Shown here: positions 42,601 through 50,204 of the stretch, in pieces
Position numbering within the stretch: the first letter of the stretch is position 1
Layout of the letters: every line of letters begins with the position of its first letter
From: G963667075 sp963667075
GTDB lineage: Bacteria > Pseudomonadota > Alphaproteobacteria > Micavibrionales > Micavibrionaceae
Direction: 5' to 3'
Length of the DNA: 64,000 nt
Assembly: GCA_963667075.1 (NCBI GenBank)
Contig: OY762938.1
Span: 2,060,351-2,124,350, forward strand
Translations under genes and position numbers: made by a program
The notes under the pieces: generated by a model
Databases searched by the model: none
What the model was told of the DNA's origin: nothing
Seen by the model: the letters and a program-made list of their open reading frames with translations, nothing else

Positions 42601-43537
42601 AGGAAAAACGGTGGCCCTTAACAAGGCGGCACGTGATACGGCGGAAGAAACAAAGCTGATGGTACAAAGCCTGCAGGAAGAAGCTGATAACATGGTCGAG
42701 ACGGCGAAGGTGTCTCTGAATGAGATTAAACGTACGGGAGATAGTTTTGCTGTTCGGGCCAGAGAGGTTGAAGAATATATCAAGGCCGCACTTATTACGT
42801 CCAAGAAATATAATGATGAAATGCGTTCTCAGGCGGACAATATCTCTTCTTCGTCAGTGGCATCGGCTGAAAAAATTGAGCGTTCCATCACAACCTTGCT
42901 AGCACGTGGTAAAGAGGCAGAAAGTCTTGCTGAATCAGTCAGTGTGAAAATTGCTGAGTCGACATCCAAACTTGATAAAGAGTCTGACAGATTGATTCTT
43001 GTGTCACGCAAAGCGGCCGATTCCGTGGATGAAACAGCGTCTTCCTTTGGCCGTCATTCAAATGCCCTCTTTAAGGCGTCGCGTGATGCGGCCGAAAAAG
43101 CGGAAAGTATTCGTTCTGCGCAGTGGCGTACGCACAGGGAAGCCTTTATGTCTTCTGCCAAATTTATTATTGAGAGTCTGCACTCCTTGTCGGTTGACTT
43201 TACACGTGTGCTGGATGGTGAGGTTGATGAAAAGACCTGGAAAGCGTTCCAGAAAGGTGATGTGGCGGCCTTTACACGGAAACTTGCCGCACTTGGTGAT
43301 GATTTGCCACTTGATAGGATCCGTGACAAAATTGCAAGAGACTCTGCGTTTAGAGGCTATGTACAACGGTTTATCAGACAATTCGAGGAGCTGTTTGATC
43401 AGGCTCTGGACAATGACTACGGTGATATGCTGGCCTCGACCTTTATCTCCAGTGATATGGGTAAGCTCTATGAGATTTTGTGTAGTGCCTCTGGAAAAAC
43501 ACCAAGAACAGGGAAAGAATCTAAAAGAGCTGTATAA
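39650..43537 (+). CDS. giant membrane-anchored coiled-coil protein
   Basis: 1295 residues from a GTG start at 39650 with AAGGGAGA upstream. Order: a cytoplasmic, low-complexity charged N-terminus (1-130), two membrane helices (about 138-160 and 175-195), then about 950 residues of heptad-like Glu, Ala, Lys and Ser-rich coiled coil. The coil carries recurring blocks such as LE..AD.I..A and ETI-HIEE, like methyl-accepting or apolipoprotein-type coils. A compact C-terminal domain follows (WKAFQKGDVAAFTRKLAALG ... FRGYVQRFIRQFEELFDQAL). The layout recalls the polarity factor TipN of Caulobacter, but shared architecture is the only argument. The protein could be a structural or spatial organiser. 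Confidence 0.85.
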   Translation: MSKYEHSDILAKKLEPLREKLGMKESLALEKDNADTTSDKKSHKTSLGSKASLGVSVANEGGKKEGLVAKNLRISVSSPRLSESASGKDATKEKRLISNPPLSAERLEAMEEDEPVLVLGGTHEQTAVSLPVWLEGAKVLGIFLSAVWLFLCAYFSYVSLPAGWSLADFQPHAAGGMLAGILAPVALYWLVISHFQRGTEAASYAQAFRDELSSVFFPSEGRSEHINDEIQTLCRQATEVTASSKAVLKAIQRARQGLRAEIRDFTGVSKKTEFHIDRLAETLHERADKLRGLTVEIEERTANIGAKTQEGADAWDKATVTVLERAGEIETALEGGAKKIILAADDAKEKAAEIEKSMEEGYESLRSSVESVSNRLKDLSGDFDVHTETLTKAADHVSEETNRLGDVLETQIKNFEDMTQHTLEAMSHSSQVIQDHTDALERGGDVIIDQAEKVSSVIVKAVDHLQEASDTTLDRAENVEERFSKQLSSLVDAVSGLEKHADIIEQAGVNASDRLGEAIGTAIKGSESINSAVRRAVEAMDQAFGGAKDQADALIEQTKKHVLDISEAGGEQTKQVELLLEKLEQSRANIDESSRASEEQINALTEKIEEQERKLNLSALSIAEGVKEVKASLEEPLKGVEKAVAEADMRHKQIDEILSQRTEDLKDSSRRAKESAEQIRSILRSQAQEISSLSGQISGHARAINEDMKNQKDILAEQVTNVYQQIDAVNTKLDEQACHLGEITQATRDELNDLQKEIQARSIDISTSTQQSVSDLTLLDQSLSAHLDKIEVRSQSAQEALECSASALVNAAKDIEPVYVKAIERASEAEKAFALLKEGFDDSAESNLDRLERIGIVFDERLDALRSGSGEASQILKTSSDHLRERVDDIEEAARSACAKLKEIENNLDDQVADVHLITDQATLKVQAIRNTINEQFHNLSESVGQSVAQLEDASQRFEESSQIVARNTDETISHIEETVLFAEGKTVALNKAARDTAEETKLMVQSLQEEADNMVETAKVSLNEIKRTGDSFAVRAREVEEYIKAALITSKKYNDEMRSQADNISSSSVASAEKIERSITTLLARGKEAESLAESVSVKIAESTSKLDKESDRLILVSRKAADSVDETASSFGRHSNALFKASRDAAEKAESIRSAQWRTHREAFMSSAKFIIESLHSLSVDFTRVLDGEVDEKTWKAFQKGDVAAFTRKLAALGDDLPLDRIRDKIARDSAFRGYVQRFIRQFEELFDQALDNDYGDMLASTFISSDMGKLYEILCSASGKTPRTGKESKRAV

Positions 43538-43653
43538 ACCTGTTGATTAGAACGGCACTTCCGGCAATAATGCCGTGATTGAAGACTAAAGAGAGTGTGC
43601 AACTCGTGTTGTATGCGGGTTGGTCGTGTTATTACTGTATCAGGGTTTTTCTT

Positions 43654-44580
43654 ATGGCAAAAACAAAGTTCTGTCAGGGGCTTTCCGATATTTCAGATAG
43701 CTACATGGGGTTTCTGATTGACCAGTGGGGGGTGCTCCATGACGGTCACAAGGCCTATGAGGGGGTTATCGAGTCTTTGAAAGAGCTTCAGGGACGTAAA
43801 AAGACCGTTATTATTTTATCCAATTCTTCTCTGCGTGCTGATGAGACCAAAAAAGTGCTCAAAAAGATGGGGATTGGTCCCAGTCTTTATACGCATATCG
43901 TCACATCGGGAGAGCTCGCATGGCAGGGCCTGAAGCAGCAAGAGGATGGCGTTTTTGAAAGAATAGGCAGCAAATGCTTTATGTTTGGCCGCAAGGCGCA
44001 TGAATGTTTCTTCGATGGTTTAGACATTGAGTGTGTCGATGATATTTCGCTAGCCGATTTTATCATGATTGCCGGGGCGGATGAGCGTTATCCAACACCG
44101 CAGGACTATGAACCGATTTTAAGGGAAGCCACAAGAAAAAGGCTAAAAGCTTTATGCGCGAATCCGGATAGTAAATCTTTGATTGGCACCAATTATCTTA
44201 TGGGCCCCGGTCTGATGGCGAGACGGTATCAGGATTTCGGCGGCGTGGTGGCTTATATTGGCAAGCCACATAAACCAATCTTTCAGCATTGTATCAAGTT
44301 ACTTCAGGCGAGAGATTTGTATCCTGGCGACAGTGTTGTTATTGGCGACACGATGGCCCATGATATTATGGGCGGTCATTTGGCCGGAATGGATACGTGT
44401 TTAATCAGAAACGGTATTCATGCTGGTGCATTCAAAAATGCTCATAATCCGGCAGAAACGGATAAGGCTCTGAACATTCTGATGGCGCAGTATAACAATA
44501 CAAGACCAACCTTCCTCTTGCGTTCCCTCAAATGGGGCAAAGCTCTGCCGGACAGAAAACACAAAAAGCGGAAATTGTAG
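43654..44580 (+). CDS. HAD-superfamily class IIA hydrolase
   Basis: 308 residues from the ATG at 43654 (MAKTKFCQGLSDI); the frame is open further upstream but with no better ribosome binding site. The nucleophile Asp is in GFLIDQWGVLHDG, where the usual DxDG is DxWG, as in one class IIA subfamily of alphaproteobacteria. Motif II is IILSNSS and the C-terminal motifs are GKPHKPIFQHC and VVIGDTMAHDIMGGHLAG. Relatives dephosphorylate small molecules; the substrate is unknown. It follows the coiled-coil gene on the same strand. Confidence 0.88.
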   Translation: MAKTKFCQGLSDISDSYMGFLIDQWGVLHDGHKAYEGVIESLKELQGRKKTVIILSNSSLRADETKKVLKKMGIGPSLYTHIVTSGELAWQGLKQQEDGVFERIGSKCFMFGRKAHECFFDGLDIECVDDISLADFIMIAGADERYPTPQDYEPILREATRKRLKALCANPDSKSLIGTNYLMGPGLMARRYQDFGGVVAYIGKPHKPIFQHCIKLLQARDLYPGDSVVIGDTMAHDIMGGHLAGMDTCLIRNGIHAGAFKNAHNPAETDKALNILMAQYNNTRPTFLLRSLKWGKALPDRKHKKRKL

Positions 44581-44593
44581 AACGCATTTTTTT

Positions 44594-44628
44594 ACACCCT
44601 TCACGCAAAGAGACGAAGACGCACGTTG
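44594..44628 (-). repeat. fragment of a widespread CACGCAAAG-type repeat
   Basis: CTTCACGCAAAGAGACGAAG lies just after the HAD gene. Inverse relatives (CTTTG...CTTGGCGTGAA) occur at 46844-46872 and 56905-56926. Motifs of this sort are seen as dispersed repeats in many unrelated bacterial genomes. No function is evident. Confidence 0.4.
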
Positions 44629-44754
44629 GTTCTTCTATAGAATCCTTTTGCAAAAGGTACGATTATTGCTTTCCCCGTGGAAACGGGGATCGTTAACGCA
44701 TTGCTTTTATATCTTTAAATTTATAGTCGTTGCGATTTATAGTCATTTGAATAA

Positions 44755-45237
44755 TTAACGATACATATTGATAATTTGATCGATGGATTTTTCATGGTTG
44801 TATTCTCTGATTTTCTTAAGAGCGCCGAAGTCGCCTTCGATGGGATTGAGATCTGGTGAGTAAGGCGGCAAGAAAAGCAGGACTGCGCCTTTTTTCTCTA
44901 TCAGCTCTCTGGTTTTGGCAGATTTGTGGAAGGTTGCATTATCCATGATGACAACGCATGTCTCATCGAGGCGCGGGCAAAGCAGGTCTTCGAGCCATTG
45001 ATTGAAGATGTCTGTATTGCACGTGCCTTCCCAGAGCTGCGTTGCGGCTAGTGCGCCGTCTGGCATACGGGCGGCTAGAAAGGATGTGCGCGGGCGTTTG
45101 TTTCCTGAACGCTCGCCGTAAACCTTTTGCCCTTTGGGTGCCCAACCATACTGACGGCAAGCACAAAGCTCAAAGCCGCTTTCATCTACATAGATAATGT
45201 GCTTGCCGCCTGAGGCGTACTTGTACCAGCGTTTCAA
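44755..45237 (-). CDS. IS630 transposase, catalytic part (orfB), copy 2
   Basis: Translation identical to the copy at 27053-27535, including the D, D and E residues of the D34E core. Confidence 0.88.
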   Translation of the reverse strand: MKRWYKYASGGKHIIYVDESGFELCACRQYGWAPKGQKVYGERSGNKRPRTSFLAARMPDGALAATQLWEGTCNTDIFNQWLEDLLCPRLDETCVVIMDNATFHKSAKTRELIEKKGAVLLFLPPYSPDLNPIEGDFGALKKIREYNHEKSIDQIINMYR

Positions 45238-45256
45238 GAACTTGCGGCGAACTTTT

Positions 45257-45601
45257 TCATAACGTCTCGCCTCTTTGTAACGCCACGTTTTTTTTACGCG
45301 TTATACCCATCCGCTTCAACGCTTTGGAAATGGTTGATGGATGAACCCCAAAATGATCCGCAAGCTCAATCAGCCGCGCATCATCCCGCGCCTTGATCTC
45401 TTGCCTTAAAGCTTCCTCACAGACAAGACGATTGCCCCGCGGACCCGGACGACCCGCGCAGGTCTGGCCACGTTTCGTCTCTCGAAGCCAACGGTGAAGC
45501 GTTTGACGGTGAACGCCAAACAACGCCGATACTTCGCTGATCTTCTTGCCTGATGAAATAAGCTTAAGCGCTCGATCGCGCATGTCTGATGAATAACTCA
45601 T
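45257..45601 (-). CDS. IS630 transposase, DNA-binding part (orfA), copy 2
   Basis: Translation identical to the copy at 27555-27899, with the same A8 run before the stop. Confidence 0.88.
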   Translation of the reverse strand: MSYSSDMRDRALKLISSGKKISEVSALFGVHRQTLHRWLRETKRGQTCAGRPGPRGNRLVCEEALRQEIKARDDARLIELADHFGVHPSTISKALKRMGITRKKNVALQRGETL

Positions 45602-45959
45602 ACTTCATCTTAACATAGCTCATTATTTGTTCAAAGGACTATAAAATCGACTATGCCATACGAACGCTGTCATTCTGGCGAGAGAGGCCTTTTAGGCCGA
45701 ACATAAACAGCGTGACTCCAGAACAAAGAGCACGGTGGCATAAGCCGTGCACATTATTTGACTGGATACCGGATCGGTGTCCGGTATGGCAACGCGCGTT
45801 GATTCTTCTTCTAAATGACTATAGCCATAAAAGAGTCCCGCCTGCGCGGGAAAAGCAAAAGGGCGTATTTTTGACCTTTGCAGAGCCTTCTATACATTTT
45901 ACGCGTTTTTAATGAAGTCGGAGTACTATGTTTATACGTGGAGTAAACGGAGGGTCGCT

Positions 45960-46829
45960 ATGCCGACAGGGTTTGATAATGTACCGATAGATCATTTTAA
46001 AAATCAACTTGATCAGGCTATTGCGGATGGCTCAATCTTTCAGGAGGGTTGGCGGCTTGAAGCGAACACGTATGATGTTATGGGATCTGATTTTGGGCAC
46101 ACATCAATAGAAATTCACGGCCCGGACGGTTCAAAATTTTACGCTTCTCTTGATACCTATAATTTTGATGATGATGGTAGTGCAACACTCATTCCTTATG
46201 ATCCTGGTTCTGAAATGAGAATGGCGGTGGATCAGAACAGGGAGGACAATGTCGTAACAAAAGGGCAGCCTCAGGGAAGTTATTCACTCGCTGAAGGGAG
46301 TGGGGTGGAAATGATCTTGAGATTTGGACAACTTGTTGAGAAAGGGAGTGAGTTTAATAAATCAGAAGCCGATTTTAATCTGGCTTCTATTAATACGGAT
46401 AGTTACCTTTCAACCTTTAATGCCCTTGTGGTGCCCAGAGATCAATCCCGGACCGCTCTGGAAGATGATACCAAACAGGAATTTGCAAATTCGAATTCAG
46501 GCCCAATTCAGGCTTTGGAGGATCTGGGCTATGATGTTTCGGCGCTGCGTGTCGTTAATCGCGATGGTTTGGATGTGGTGGGGGCTGATGATGATGTTTC
46601 AAGGCTCTTTACCGAACAGGAAAAAGGGTTTTTTGAAAGTATTGATCCAGCCTCCGGGGTTGCCGCGGCTGTGGCTGATCCTGAGAGTGAAGTCTATAAG
46701 AGACTTGTCGCGCTGACTTCAGATATGCATCCGGACCGGATTTCTGAAAACATGGCGAAGCGTTTCGCCAGAGAACGCGAAGTGGGAGGCCATAAACCTG
46801 AGGGAAGTGTTTATGATCTGGATCTATAA
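45960..46829 (+). CDS. hypothetical protein
   Basis: 289 residues from the ATG at 45960, which follows GGAGGG; an upstream ATG at 45912 is less likely because it lies next to the element end and has no such site. It is acidic and soluble. The N-terminal half is beta-rich (GSDFGHTSIEIHGPDGSKFY), the C-terminal half helical (KRLVALTSDMHPDRISENMA). No domain is recognised. It begins 65 bp after the nested element, so its original promoter may have been displaced. Confidence 0.7.
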   Translation: MPTGFDNVPIDHFKNQLDQAIADGSIFQEGWRLEANTYDVMGSDFGHTSIEIHGPDGSKFYASLDTYNFDDDGSATLIPYDPGSEMRMAVDQNREDNVVTKGQPQGSYSLAEGSGVEMILRFGQLVEKGSEFNKSEADFNLASINTDSYLSTFNALVVPRDQSRTALEDDTKQEFANSNSGPIQALEDLGYDVSALRVVNRDGLDVVGADDDVSRLFTEQEKGFFESIDPASGVAAAVADPESEVYKRLVALTSDMHPDRISENMAKRFAREREVGGHKPEGSVYDLDL

Positions 46830-46929
46830 ACTTCTTTTGATCTTTGCATCCCTTTGTGCCTTGGCGTGAACGGCTTAATGGATAATAAAAATCGTTTGGA
46901 AAGTTTTTGGTTCATGTTAAAAAGGCGGG

Positions 46930-48693
46930 ATGAAGTCTTCTTTTTCGCTTATTCATATTCTTACTCGGGATTATTTGCGGCCTTATATTGGGCAGTTGGT
47001 TATCGCGCTTGTTTTTATGGGGGTGGCAGCCTCGACCATGGCCGGGTTTGCGATGCTCTTAAAACCTGTGCTGGATGATGTTTTAATTGGTGTACAAAAG
47101 GATCCCGAAAATACGGCCAAGATCATTCCTCTCGGGGCAACGATTTTCCTTTGCTTTTTTATCAACGGGGCGGCGACCTATTTGCATACCATCAAAATGA
47201 ACAAGGTGAGTCAGTCTATTGTGGCGGACATTCAGCGGCGTTTGTTCGGGCATTTTCTGACGCTTGATTTAACGTTCTTTCATAAGAATCACAGCGGGCA
47301 TCTGGTCTCCCGTGTGATTAATGATGTGAATGTGATGCGGGCGGCCGTCTCTGACAGTCTGACAGGGATCGGAAAGAATCTTTTGTCGCTGATTTTTCTG
47401 GTGGCTGTGATGTTTTATCGCGACTGGATGTTGTCCTTGATTGCGCTGACTATTTTTCCTGTGGCGACGGGGTTTGTCGCGTATCTTGGGAAGCGGCTTC
47501 GCAAGGTGTCTCATGCCACGCAAGAGCAGACGGCCAATCTTATGGGGACGTTGTCACAGATTTTTCAGGGGATCAGGCAGGTGCAGGCTTATGGTATGGA
47601 ATCGCAGGAAGAGGCACGGGCCGGCCGGGCTGTGAACACGGTCCGAAACCTGAATATTAAATCTGTGCGTATTGGCTCTTTATCAACGCCTATGAATGAG
47701 TCCCTCGTTGGGCTCGCTGTTTTTGGTGTGGTGGCGTATGGCGGTTATAAAATTGCGGAAAGCACCATGACGCCTGGGGATCTGGTATCTTTTATTGCGG
47801 CGTTTGCTCTGGCATATGAGCCGGTTAAAAAGCTGGCCAAGCTCAATAATACATTGCAAACAGGCCTTGGGGCGGCTGAACGCGTTCTGGAGATGCTGGA
47901 GACCAAAACCCGGATTGAAGACAAGGAAAATGCCAAAGAATTCAAGGCTGGCAACGCTGATATCCTGTTTGAACATGTAGAATTTCAATATGACAGCTCG
48001 GATGAAGGGAAAGCCCTTGACGCTGTGACTCTGCACATACCGGCGGGGAAAGTGACGGCTCTGGTCGGTCCGTCGGGGAGCGGAAAGACAACGATTATGA
48101 ATCTTATTCCCCGCTTTTATGATGTGACGCAAGGCCGGATTGTTATAGACGGGGAGGATATAAGGGACGTGAAAATCAAGGATCTTCGCGCGTCCATGGC
48201 TCTGGTCTCACAGGATATTACGATCTTTGACGACACCGTAAAGGCAAACATTGCGTATGGTACGCCTCTTGCGACGGATGAAGACATCTATGCGGCGGCC
48301 AAAGCAGCGGTGGCGCATGACTTTATCGAAAACATGACCGATGGCTATGAAACGAGGCTGGGGGAGCATGGCGTACGCCTTTCCGGTGGCCAACGGCAAA
48401 GAATAGCGATTGCCCGGGCTATCTTGCGTGATGCGCCGATTCTTCTTCTGGATGAAGCCACGTCCGCACTGGATACAGAATCTGAACGCCTTATTCAAAC
48501 GACACTAGAATCTCTTCAAAAAGGGCGGACAACACTTGTTATCGCGCACAGGCTCTCTACGATTCAGAAGGCCGATAATATCATCGTTTTGGAGAATGGC
48601 AGTATAAAAGAGCAGGGCACGCATGATGCGCTTCTTGCCCAAAAAGGCCTGTATGCGCGTATGCATGGGGACGGAGGCTTGCTGGCTTCATGA
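46930..48693 (+). CDS. ABC exporter, MsbA-like (lipid A/lipid flippase type)
   Basis: 587 residues fusing a six-helix membrane domain and an ATPase. Walker A is ALVGPSGSGKTTIMNL, the signature RLSGGQRQRIAIARA, Walker B ILLLDEATSALD and the switch His is in VIAHRLSTI. MSQ-type contacts and IDGEDIRDVKIKDLR are as in MsbA. The usual job is flipping lipid A core across the inner membrane. The neighbours do not include lipid A genes, so export of another lipid or drug stays possible. Its stop overlaps the next start by 4 bp. Confidence 0.88.
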   Translation: MKSSFSLIHILTRDYLRPYIGQLVIALVFMGVAASTMAGFAMLLKPVLDDVLIGVQKDPENTAKIIPLGATIFLCFFINGAATYLHTIKMNKVSQSIVADIQRRLFGHFLTLDLTFFHKNHSGHLVSRVINDVNVMRAAVSDSLTGIGKNLLSLIFLVAVMFYRDWMLSLIALTIFPVATGFVAYLGKRLRKVSHATQEQTANLMGTLSQIFQGIRQVQAYGMESQEEARAGRAVNTVRNLNIKSVRIGSLSTPMNESLVGLAVFGVVAYGGYKIAESTMTPGDLVSFIAAFALAYEPVKKLAKLNNTLQTGLGAAERVLEMLETKTRIEDKENAKEFKAGNADILFEHVEFQYDSSDEGKALDAVTLHIPAGKVTALVGPSGSGKTTIMNLIPRFYDVTQGRIVIDGEDIRDVKIKDLRASMALVSQDITIFDDTVKANIAYGTPLATDEDIYAAAKAAVAHDFIENMTDGYETRLGEHGVRLSGGQRQRIAIARAILRDAPILLLDEATSALDTESERLIQTTLESLQKGRTTLVIAHRLSTIQKADNIIVLENGSIKEQGTHDALLAQKGLYARMHGDGGLLAS

Positions 48694-49496
48694 GTGTAAA
48701 GAAAGATAAAAAACGTGTCGGACGATTCTTTATACTGGTGGCGCTGTTCTATCTGGCTATACACGGTTTGCTTTATATTCAGCAGCGGCACCTGCTCTAT
48801 TTTCCTGATACCAGATATGTTCAATCCGATAGCACTGTCATGGTGCAGACGGAGGATGGGGTAGGTTTGCAAGGGCTTTATGCGCCGCCAGCGGCAACAG
48901 GGAGCCCGGTTTTTGTCTTTTTTCATGGCAATGCAGGGCATCATGGACATAGGGTGTTTAAAGCTAAACCGTTCATTGATAAAGGCTATGGTTTTTTGAT
49001 CGCAGGATATCGCGGCTATGGCGGTAATCCAGACCAGCCGAGTGAAGAGGGGCTGTATAAGGATGCGCGGGCTTATATGGATTATTTGATTGACGATCAA
49101 AACATACCTCTTGAGCAGATTGTTATATATGGAGAGTCTCTCGGAACCGGCGTCGCCGTGCAGATGGCAACAGAATATGGCGTCAAAGCCCTTGTCCTTG
49201 AAACGCCGTACGATTCTATGCTGCATGTCGCACAGCATCACTACCCGTATATCATGCTGCCTGAATATATTTTAAAAGATCAGTATCGTAGTGATCTTAA
49301 AATCAAGGATATTCGTGCAGAAAAAGTGCTATTTCTTGTCGCAGGGAAAGATGAAATTATTCCTGCTGAAAGCACGATGCGGCTGTATGGACTGGTTGAA
49401 AAACCTAAGGAAATACATGTTTTTGAGGCAGCTTCGCATAACACAATATATGAATTTAATGCCTTAGAAATTGTAAGTAATTTCATAGGGTTATAA
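48690..49496 (+). CDS. membrane-anchored alpha/beta hydrolase
   Basis: 268 residues. An N-terminal membrane helix (FILVALFYLAIHGLLYIQQR) is followed by an alpha/beta hydrolase fold of the BEM46/YqkD kind. The oxyanion region is VFFHGNAGHHGHR, the nucleophile Ser is in IYGESLGTGVAVQ, the Asp is probably in LFLVAGKDEIIP, and the His is in EAASHNTIYEF. It is translationally coupled to the exporter (ATGA), which suggests a shared lipid or envelope role. The substrate is unknown. Confidence 0.88.
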   Translation: MSVKKDKKRVGRFFILVALFYLAIHGLLYIQQRHLLYFPDTRYVQSDSTVMVQTEDGVGLQGLYAPPAATGSPVFVFFHGNAGHHGHRVFKAKPFIDKGYGFLIAGYRGYGGNPDQPSEEGLYKDARAYMDYLIDDQNIPLEQIVIYGESLGTGVAVQMATEYGVKALVLETPYDSMLHVAQHHYPYIMLPEYILKDQYRSDLKIKDIRAEKVLFLVAGKDEIIPAESTMRLYGLVEKPKEIHVFEAASHNTIYEFNALEIVSNFIGL

Positions 49497-49649
49497 ATTT
49501 TATCCAGAGCTTTTTTTATTCATCCCTACTTTTTTCTTTTTTGTCGTTGCAATCGCCCTAAAAGGGGATTAATGTCCGCCTCGCGTAGATAGGTTTCTGC
49601 GTTTTTTAAAATTCATAAAATTCAATTTTTAAGGAAAGAAGTAGTAAAG

Positions 49650-50171
49650 ATGCCGTGTAAAGATGCAATGGTGACAGCGGTTATTACAGCAGGACCTGAC
49701 GATCTGATTCTGGATGTATTGAACACGTTTGAAAAAAAAGGGATACGTTCCGTTCCTGTTGTTGATAAAGACAATAAATTAGTTGGTGTTTTTTCTTTTG
49801 CTCATGTGTTGCGGGCTATTTTGCCAGCACCCTCAACACTTGGCGAAGGCGATATTCTTCACAGATTTACGCACACTATGGACATTGACTTAAGCTATCT
49901 TGAAGGACCGACCCCATGGTTGGCACAACGCCTGAAACGCGTTTTGGCGATGAAAGTTTCAGATGTTATGCTTAAAGATTTTGGGTGCGTTAAGCCTGAA
50001 ACGCCACTCCGTGAAGGCGTGCGTCTAATGGTGAAATACGATAGTCCACTGCCAGTTGTGGCGTCCAAGGAAAGCATGCAGTTGGAAGGTATTATCTCTT
50101 CACAAACGGCTGTTCGCGAAATTTTAAAACTTCATAACGAAGTGAAAAATGGCGCTGACGTTGAAGAGTAA
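49650..50171 (+). CDS. stand-alone CBS-domain protein
   Basis: 173 residues with two CBS modules: MVTAVITAGPDDLILDVLNT with IRSVPVVDKDNKLVGVFSFA, and VSDVMLKDFGCVKPETPLRE with SPLPVVASKESMQLEGIISS. CBS pairs sense adenine nucleotides and gate attached or partner proteins. It lies 33 bp before the ArsB/NhaD-type transporter on the same strand, so a regulatory partnership is likely. AAGGAAAGAAG precedes the ATG. Confidence 0.88.
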   Translation: MPCKDAMVTAVITAGPDDLILDVLNTFEKKGIRSVPVVDKDNKLVGVFSFAHVLRAILPAPSTLGEGDILHRFTHTMDIDLSYLEGPTPWLAQRLKRVLAMKVSDVMLKDFGCVKPETPLREGVRLMVKYDSPLPVVASKESMQLEGIISSQTAVREILKLHNEVKNGADVEE

Positions 50172-50204
50172 TTAGAATAAAACATAAAAGAAGGTTGTGT
50201 AATC

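Larger units (their letters stand above)
44740..45641 (-). mobile_element. IS630-family insertion sequence, copy 2
   Basis: 902 bp with TA duplications at 44738-44739 and 45642-45643. Termini and both ORFs match copy 1. It is inserted into family A copy 2. Confidence 0.92.
44722..45823 (+). mobile_element. family A miniature element (copy 2), split by IS630
   Basis: The left end TATAGTCGTTGCGATTTA is at 44722; the remainder from AAATCGACTATGCC to TTCTAAATGACTATA ends at 45823. The IS sits at the TA inside GCGATTTAAAATCGAC, the centre of the first hairpin. Without the IS and one TA the element is about 198 bp, like copies 1 and 3. Confidence 0.8.
44636..45894 (+). mobile_element. family B miniature element split by a nested element
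   Basis: The left part (44636-44721) starts TATAGAATCCTTTTGCAAAAGG and runs through the CCCCGTGGAAACGGGG hairpin. The right part (45824-45894) has CCGCCTGCGCGGG and ends TTTGCAGAGCCTTCTATA. Between them sits a complete family A element carrying IS630 copy 2. The two parts together match the uninterrupted copy at 60815-60976, apart from about 20 extra bases near the junction. Confidence 0.7.

Noticed and set aside
43540..43575. Terminator after the coiled-coil gene
   Set aside because: ACGGCA / TGCCGT forms a short hairpin but no T-run follows.
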